Assembly (NCBI GenBank): GCA_026389955.1
Contig: JAPLGY010000179.1
Span: forward strand, 1-11,196
Length of the DNA stretch: 11,196 nt
From: Caldilinea sp.
GTDB taxonomy: Bacteria; Chloroflexota; Anaerolineae; Caldilineales; Caldilineaceae
Direction of reading: 5' to 3'
Part shown: piece by piece, positions 6,890 to 11,196 of the stretch
How positions within the stretch are numbered: the first letter of the stretch is position 1
Layout of the letters: every line of letters begins with the position of its first letter
Program-made: the position numbers and the translations under genes
The notes under the pieces: generated by a model
Databases searched by the model: none
Seen by the model: the letters and a program-made list of their open reading frames with translations, nothing else
Told to the model about the DNA's origin: nothing

Positions 6890-8263
6890 ATGGCTTCGAC
6901 ATTGGAAAGAATGCGCAGGCTGCAGGGGCTGCGCCCACAACAGAGCCGGCCAGAGCTGACGTACACCCCTCTGGACGAGGCGGGGGATCCCTTGTGCGCC
7001 AGAGCGCAGCCCAGCGGTGGGGGCGAGCTGCCGACGGGCAGCGAGGTCGAAACTGCAGCCGGACGCTGCTATGTGGTGACGACGGCGGTCCCGTTGGGAG
7101 GGGGATCTGCTGCACGGCCGCTGGCAGCGGCGTTGGCGGCTTCCCCTGCAGTGCTGGCTCCGTTTCACCCTGAATTTTTGCTCGAACAGGAAGCTGGTTT
7201 TGCCGATGCTGCTTTTGTCGATACGGAGACGACCGGGCTGGGCAGTGGGGGAGGCGTCTATGCGTTTATGGTTGGGGTGGGGACTTTTGAACGTGCGGGT
7301 TCAGGGGTGGCTGGGGAATGGGACGCCAGCGGGCTGGAACAGGTGGCACCTTCCCATTTTGTGGTGCGCCAGTTTTTCATGCGTCATCCGGGAGAAGAAC
7401 CGGCGTTGCTGGCAGCCGTTGCAGCGACGGTCGGCGCTCGTCGGCTGGCAGTCACCTTCAATGGGCGCAGCTTCGACCTGCCGCTGCTGCGCGCCCGCTA
7501 CCGACAAAATCGACCCTTCCTGCCCGAGCCGTACCACACAGCGGCACTTCTGGAGGAAGGACACCCACACCTTGACCTGCTGCTGCCGGCACGGCGACTC
7601 TGGCGCCGCCGACTCCAAAGCTGCCGTCTGGGCAACCTGGAGCAACAGATCCTGGGAATCCAGCGGGTTGAGGAAGATGTACCTGGCGCTCTGATTCCGG
7701 CGCTCTATCAGGAGTACCTGCGCACCCGGCAGGCAGGGGAGTTGCGCCGGGTCTTCTACCACAACTGTGAGGACATTTTGTCGATGGTCTCGCTGGGCGA
7801 GCAGTTGGTGGTGGCCTATGCCAACTCCTTTGAACCGAACGACGACCTGCTGCACGCCGAAGAACTGTTGTCTCTGGCGATTTCTTATGGGCAGCGGTCG
7901 GAGAGCCGGCTGGCGGAGCGCGCGTACAGATTGGCGGCGGCACGAGCGAGCTCAGAAGCGCTGTGTGCCGCCATCTTTGGGGGGTGGGCCCAACTGCTCA
8001 AGCAGCAGGCGCGGTGGGCCGAAGCGGCCGAAATCTGGCAGCGCTGGCTGACCTCGGTAGGCGGCGCAGACGCAACGCCTTTCATCGAACTGGCCAAATA
8101 CCACGAGTGGCAGACCCACGACCTGGAACAGGCAGAAATGTGGGCAGGGTGGGGAGCCCACACGGTCGAAGCGATCGCCCCCCACCGGCGGCTGCCTGGC
8201 CAACTGGCCGACCTGCAGCACCGTCTGCAGCGCATCCAACGCAAACGGGCGGGCTCGACGTGA
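6890..8263 (+). CDS. YprB-like RNase H-fold exonuclease with C-terminal helical (TPR-like) region
   Basis: This 457-residue protein has an RNase_H_2/YprB domain of the DEDD exonuclease superfamily. The acidic motifs are visible: FVDTETTGLG (D111, E113), TFNGRSFDLPLLRAR (D196), HLDLLLPARRLW (D229), and YHNCEDILSMVSL (D295). YprB-domain proteins are thought to be 3'-5' nucleases; the substrate is not established here. Residues ~310-457 are alpha-helical with TPR-like pairs (EELLSLAISYGQ, AERAYRLAAARA, AEAAEIWQRWL), as in B. subtilis YprB. The N-terminal ~90 residues are low-complexity and Ala/Gly/Pro-rich. ATG 6890 was chosen because GGGAAGAAGAGG sits 5 nt upstream; the frame could extend to a GTG at 6809, but that extension has no domain likeness. 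It is divergent from recJ, and its stop is 14 bp from the convergent propeller gene. Confidence 0.85.
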   Translation: MASTLERMRRLQGLRPQQSRPELTYTPLDEAGDPLCARAQPSGGGELPTGSEVETAAGRCYVVTTAVPLGGGSAARPLAAALAASPAVLAPFHPEFLLEQEAGFADAAFVDTETTGLGSGGGVYAFMVGVGTFERAGSGVAGEWDASGLEQVAPSHFVVRQFFMRHPGEEPALLAAVAATVGARRLAVTFNGRSFDLPLLRARYRQNRPFLPEPYHTAALLEEGHPHLDLLLPARRLWRRRLQSCRLGNLEQQILGIQRVEEDVPGALIPALYQEYLRTRQAGELRRVFYHNCEDILSMVSLGEQLVVAYANSFEPNDDLLHAEELLSLAISYGQRSESRLAERAYRLAAARASSEALCAAIFGGWAQLLKQQARWAEAAEIWQRWLTSVGGADATPFIELAKYHEWQTHDLEQAEMWAGWGAHTVEAIAPHRRLPGQLADLQHRLQRIQRKRAGST

Positions 8264-8277
8264 AGAGCCTCCCCTGC

Positions 8278-10737
8278 CTACTGTCGCACAACAACTGGCA
8301 GATGCATCTCGTACACCTCTGTCGCCACCCGCACTGTGATTGTCGCCGTCTTTGTCACTGGCTCCCCTGCTTCCATGCCTCGCGCCTGCACAGTCAACAG
8401 ATGATCGCCCAGCGCAGCGTTGGCCGGGGCGGTGATGTCGATCGATACACTCTCTCCAACGTTCACTGTTGCAGGCAACCCTGTCGCGGCAAACTCACCG
8501 GGCAGCACGCCCACCGTCAGCTCGGCTGCACCCTGAAAGCCTTCGACAGGTTGTACAAAAAGCGTGCTCTTGCGCGTCGACCCCGGCGTCATCCACAGCC
8601 AGGGCGGGTTTGCTTGCAGCACAAAAGAGGGCACAGCAGAAAAACGCCAGAGAGCACCGTCACCCGCAAACCAAAGGTGGCGGTTGAGATCCACCTCAAT
8701 CTGTGAAAGCGTAGAGAGCTGTTCGGGCAGCGCAGCACATTGCGCTGGTTCGATGGCATTCGTGCGGCGACAAAGGTGATTGGTGGCAAAATACCAGATC
8801 TCCTCAGAGATGCCGTGTGCAAAAAGTGGGTTGCGCTGCGTCACACCGCGAGCAACTTCCCATTGTTCGTCCAAAAATTGCTCGACTGAATCGAACACCT
8901 GCGCTTCGATGCTGGTTGCAGTGGGACGCAGCAGAACGACCTGAGCTGCTGGAAGTTCGCATTGGCCCCAGCCATCTCGATGTGCCAGCAAGAGGCCATT
9001 CTCGGCCACGATCAGATCACACAGAGACTGGACGGCACCTCCGTCGCCGATCGAGCGCCATTCGCCGTCCATCCAGCGATAGAGCGCTTCACGGGTTGCC
9101 AGCCAGATCGAATCGTTGACGGCGATCTGTGCATTGAGGTGCAAAGACGGGAAAGGATAGTCTGTCCACGTATCATCGGTCAGCACAAGGGGCGTTTCCC
9201 CATCATTCAGATGAAGCACACCGGATTCCGCAGTGCCGTCTTGCTGCTGCGGACCTACGTAAGCAAACCAGGTGTTGTGTTCGTCCTGAGCAAAGATGTC
9301 GGTGATCGCTGGACAGTGCGTGGACGTCGGTTCGCTGATGGGCAGCGTATATGCAATCGATCGATCTTGATGGTGGCGGACGAGCATGGAGGGTGGGCAA
9401 AGAGGGGCGTAGACAAACATCTGAACCAGGTTCAGCCAGACATCGCCGGCGGGTGTGCGTTCGGCGATCGAGGCTGTATAGTTTTGGTTGGCGATCTGCC
9501 ACTGGTCGTCGTGGAGAAGGGTTGTTGCGGCGTCGTCAAGCCCCTGCAGGGCGGCCGGCGCGTTGATTTCGGTGTAGCGACGGCTGATGCTTGAAAGCCA
9601 CAGGGTTCCCTCGCCAGCGGCAATCACGCTGGTGAAGGTGTCGCCGATCGGCGCATCAGCAATTCGATGGAAGGCCCCGTCCGGCGTATACAGCCAGGCT
9701 GGACCCATCGCCCAGACCCCATTGCCTGACGGGACAAGCAGATTCACACGGGTCTCTTCGTCGATCTGTTGATCGGGCGACGAGTGATCGACTGGAAAGA
9801 TGAAGACTGTGCCAAAGCAGCCTTTGAGACAACTGGCTCCTCTTCCTGCCACCCAGAGCCGCCCATCGGCGGTGACCGCCATTGTGCTCGGTGCAAAGCC
9901 GCTGTTCGGCATTGCGACCGGTTCAGGCTCGAGTGTTTCCCATTGAGCGCCTGTCCAGTGGTGAATGGTGCCCTCGACAAAAAGCGCCCAAACCTGGTGG
10001 TTCCAGGCTGCCATCAAATCGGGATGGACGCCTTCTGCGGTCGCAGGCATGCGGTCGATCCAGCTGCTGCCATTGTAAACCGCAAAATCAACCCACACAG
10101 CGCTGTCTGTGATCGCCCACAACGGGTTGGCGTTTTGTGTCTGGAGAATTGCGTCGTAGGCATGGAGGACCATAGTTTCACGGTTGGGCGACCACGTCCA
10201 ACTTCCGTCCGCAGCGCGCTGACTGACGCTGCCCTCTGGCCGATGATGGCTCAACCAGAGCGTGCCATCGGCGCCGACGGCGATGCCATCGACGTAGTTT
10301 GTGTACAACCCGCTGTTGGCGGTAGTAAAGTGTGTCCAGACGCCGGATGTATCGAACCGGCTCAACCCGCCGTCGCCGCCAAACCAGCGATTTCCTGCAG
10401 GGTCCACTGCAATTGCCAGGATGCGACGGCTGGGCAGGCCGTCGAGCACGGAATAGCGTGTCGACGTCTGGGTGGGGATATGCCAGCGCAACACACCATT
10501 GCCAGTCCCAATCCAGAGATCATCGCCTTCCTGGACAAGTGTGTACTGCTCGTTGCTCCAGCGTGTCCAGACGGCGGCGTCGTTCCAATTCAGCGTTGTC
10601 AGAGCAGTTTGGGGCGCAGCCGGTGGATCTGGCTGCGCCGCCAGGATCGGCGTCTGTGCCGGCAGGAACGTGAAGAGTGCGGTGACGGCGGCTGCGGTGG
10701 CACAGAGGTATCGGTACAGCCAGTAACACATTTTCAT
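8278..10737 (-). CDS. secreted beta-propeller protein (two-component-regulator-propeller type) with C-terminal Ig-like domain
   Basis: This 819-residue protein has an N-terminal signal peptide: positive MKMCYWLYR, hydrophobic LCATAAAVTALFTFLP, probable cleavage near ILAAQ. Most of it is built of propeller blades of the Reg_prop kind, with repeats such as DDLWIGTGNGVLRW, GNRWFGGDGGLSRFD, GTLWLSHH and GRLWVAGRGA. The last ~85 residues form a beta-rich Ig/FN3-like module (ELTVGVLPGEF, VNVGESVSIDITAPANAALGDHLLTVQA). The C-terminus is MHLPVVVRQ, a hydrophobic-plus-basic tail I associate with Chloroflexota exported proteins. There is no transmembrane helix after the signal peptide and no kinase or DNA-binding domain, so it is not itself a two-component regulator; it is probably an extracellular or envelope protein with an unknown ligand. 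A strong Shine-Dalgarno (AGGGAGGTG, 10742-10750 on the - strand) supports the start. Confidence 0.85.
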   Translation of the reverse strand: MKMCYWLYRYLCATAAAVTALFTFLPAQTPILAAQPDPPAAPQTALTTLNWNDAAVWTRWSNEQYTLVQEGDDLWIGTGNGVLRWHIPTQTSTRYSVLDGLPSRRILAIAVDPAGNRWFGGDGGLSRFDTSGVWTHFTTANSGLYTNYVDGIAVGADGTLWLSHHRPEGSVSQRAADGSWTWSPNRETMVLHAYDAILQTQNANPLWAITDSAVWVDFAVYNGSSWIDRMPATAEGVHPDLMAAWNHQVWALFVEGTIHHWTGAQWETLEPEPVAMPNSGFAPSTMAVTADGRLWVAGRGASCLKGCFGTVFIFPVDHSSPDQQIDEETRVNLLVPSGNGVWAMGPAWLYTPDGAFHRIADAPIGDTFTSVIAAGEGTLWLSSISRRYTEINAPAALQGLDDAATTLLHDDQWQIANQNYTASIAERTPAGDVWLNLVQMFVYAPLCPPSMLVRHHQDRSIAYTLPISEPTSTHCPAITDIFAQDEHNTWFAYVGPQQQDGTAESGVLHLNDGETPLVLTDDTWTDYPFPSLHLNAQIAVNDSIWLATREALYRWMDGEWRSIGDGGAVQSLCDLIVAENGLLLAHRDGWGQCELPAAQVVLLRPTATSIEAQVFDSVEQFLDEQWEVARGVTQRNPLFAHGISEEIWYFATNHLCRRTNAIEPAQCAALPEQLSTLSQIEVDLNRHLWFAGDGALWRFSAVPSFVLQANPPWLWMTPGSTRKSTLFVQPVEGFQGAAELTVGVLPGEFAATGLPATVNVGESVSIDITAPANAALGDHLLTVQARGMEAGEPVTKTATITVRVATEVYEMHLPVVVRQ

Positions 10738-10764
10738 GTCGCACCTCCCTGGGTGAGCACAGCG

Positions 10765-10803
10765 TCTATACGCCTGTATCTATAGTATAGTACAAGTTGT
10801 CCA
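10765..10803 (-). promoter_or_regulatory. AT-rich promoter region of the propeller gene
   Basis: On the - strand, TGGACA (10798-10803) pairs with GATACA (10775-10780) at 17 bp. Overlapping this, TTGTAC (10790-10795) pairs with TATAGA (10765-10770) at 19 bp. Either gives a 20-30 nt leader with the Shine-Dalgarno in it. ACAAGTTGT (10792-10800) is a short inverted repeat within the -35 area and could be an operator. The exact hexamers are uncertain, but this is the only strongly AT-rich stretch of the window and it sits correctly for the gene. Confidence 0.45.
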
Positions 10804-10804
10804 C

Positions 10805-10836
10805 TTTTTGATTTGTACCTTTTTTGTATTTTTTTT
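10805..10836 (-). promoter_or_regulatory. run of A-tracts upstream of the propeller-gene promoter
   Basis: Four A-tracts on the - strand (T-runs at 10805-10809, 10812-10814, 10820-10825 and 10829-10836 on the + strand) lie just upstream of the putative -35. The last three have centres about 10 bp apart. This suits an UP element or an intrinsic bend that stimulates the promoter. From 10837 to 10949 I see no further structure; that stretch could be part of the left flank of the transposon remnant. Confidence 0.4.
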
Positions 10837-10949
10837 GAGGGATTTTGTGCTGTTTGGGGGAGCCAGTCGGGCGACGTCAAGCAGGGGGCGGCGCGGCAAC
10901 AAGCAGCGGGCAGAGCGCATTCGTCCGTGTGTCGAGCAGGCAGCGCAGC

Positions 10950-11196
10950 ATGAAGAACGCGTACAAGAGTGAACTGGACCCGAACAACAAGCAGAGCACG
11001 GCCATGCGCCAGCATGTGGGCGCGGCGCGCTGGGCGTACAACTGGGGGCTTGAGCGAATCAAACAGGCGGCAGCCAAGGGCGAGAGATGGCCGAGTGCGG
11101 TCGATCGCAAGACCCGCAAGCACGGACTGGGCGCTTGCCGCTGAACCATCAAGGTGTTGGATGGGTGCATCCAGTTGCCGCGCATCGGCGTCGTGC
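10950..11196 (+). pseudogene. tnpB: N-terminal fragment of a TnpB-family gene with internal deletion, running off the window
   Basis: The ATG at 10950 opens MKNAYKSELDPNNKQ, followed by HVGAARWAYNWGLERIKQA. This is the characteristic N-terminus of IS605/IS607-type TnpB proteins. After about 47 residues (ERWPSA) the text jumps to VDRKTRKHGLGACR and a TGA at 11142-11144. In the same frame after the stop comes TIKVLDGCIQLPRIGVV, which matches the part of TnpB that normally lies around residue 120 or later ('..TGxIxV..xxIQLPRIG'). So about 50-70 residues between the two parts are missing, and the stop sits where family members usually read (C)RLTGTI. The gene is therefore broken. No clear Shine-Dalgarno precedes the ATG, and no left-end hairpin was recognised. 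It is not contiguous with the C-terminal remnant at 4650-4948: the order of the two pieces is reversed for a single split gene. Confidence 0.8.

Noticed and set aside
8251..8270. Small hairpin (GGCTC/GAGCC) across the YprB-like stop as a terminator
   Set aside because: Five base pairs with an 8-nt loop and no T-tract on either strand; too weak to call.
9769..10785. 338-codon open frame on the + strand
   Set aside because: It is antisense to the signal-peptide and propeller coding region and crosses its start and promoter; Cys/Arg-rich shadow.
10845..10949. TTG-initiated extension of the tnpB fragment
   Set aside because: Known TnpB proteins start at the MKNAYK-type motif; the 35 upstream codons have no likeness to the family.

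Overview
The window is GC-rich, mostly coding DNA from a free-living bacterium, most likely a Chloroflexota member (Anaerolineae/Caldilineae-like). Three things suggest this: the style of the signalling proteins, a YprB-type exonuclease carrying a TPR-like tail, and a secreted propeller protein that ends in a hydrophobic 'LPVVVRQ'-type tail. That tail style is familiar to me from Chloroflexota exported proteins. The assignment is an inference from protein style, not from a marker gene.

Region 1 (1-4611, + strand) is a tight signalling operon that begins upstream of the window. It encodes a GAF-type sensor histidine kinase (5' end missing), a stand-alone receiver (REC) protein, a REC domain fused to an aminoglycoside-phosphotransferase/kinase-like domain, and a P-loop ATPase fused to an OmpR/PhoB-type winged helix. 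The gaps are a 4-bp overlap, then 38 bp and 19 bp. The two REC domains are close paralogues and keep their phosphorylation residues. A plausible reading is a phosphorelay in which the histidine kinase controls a phosphotransferase and an NTP-dependent transcription switch. The layout resembles the multi-component NTP-dependent signalling/conflict systems of Chloroflexota and cyanobacteria, but no toxin or effector is visible here.

Region 2 (4612-4983) lies between convergent genes and holds the decayed C-terminal end of an IS605-family tnpB. Its zinc-ribbon/RuvC-III junction is broken by five tandem copies of a 14-bp unit. Keeping a single copy restores the in-frame motif CEACGQTMDRDLNAA, so the repeat is an expansion inside the dead gene.

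Region 3 (4984-8263) holds two divergent nuclease genes. recJ (single-strand DNA exonuclease) is on the - strand. A DEDD/RNase H-fold YprB-like exonuclease with a C-terminal helical-repeat region is on the + strand. They share a 175-bp intergenic region.

Region 4 (8264-10949) holds a large secreted beta-propeller protein on the - strand, with a strong Shine-Dalgarno and an AT-rich promoter region with A-tracts.

Region 5 (10950-11196) is the N-terminal part of another TnpB-family gene, apparently with an internal deletion and a stop codon, running off the window edge.
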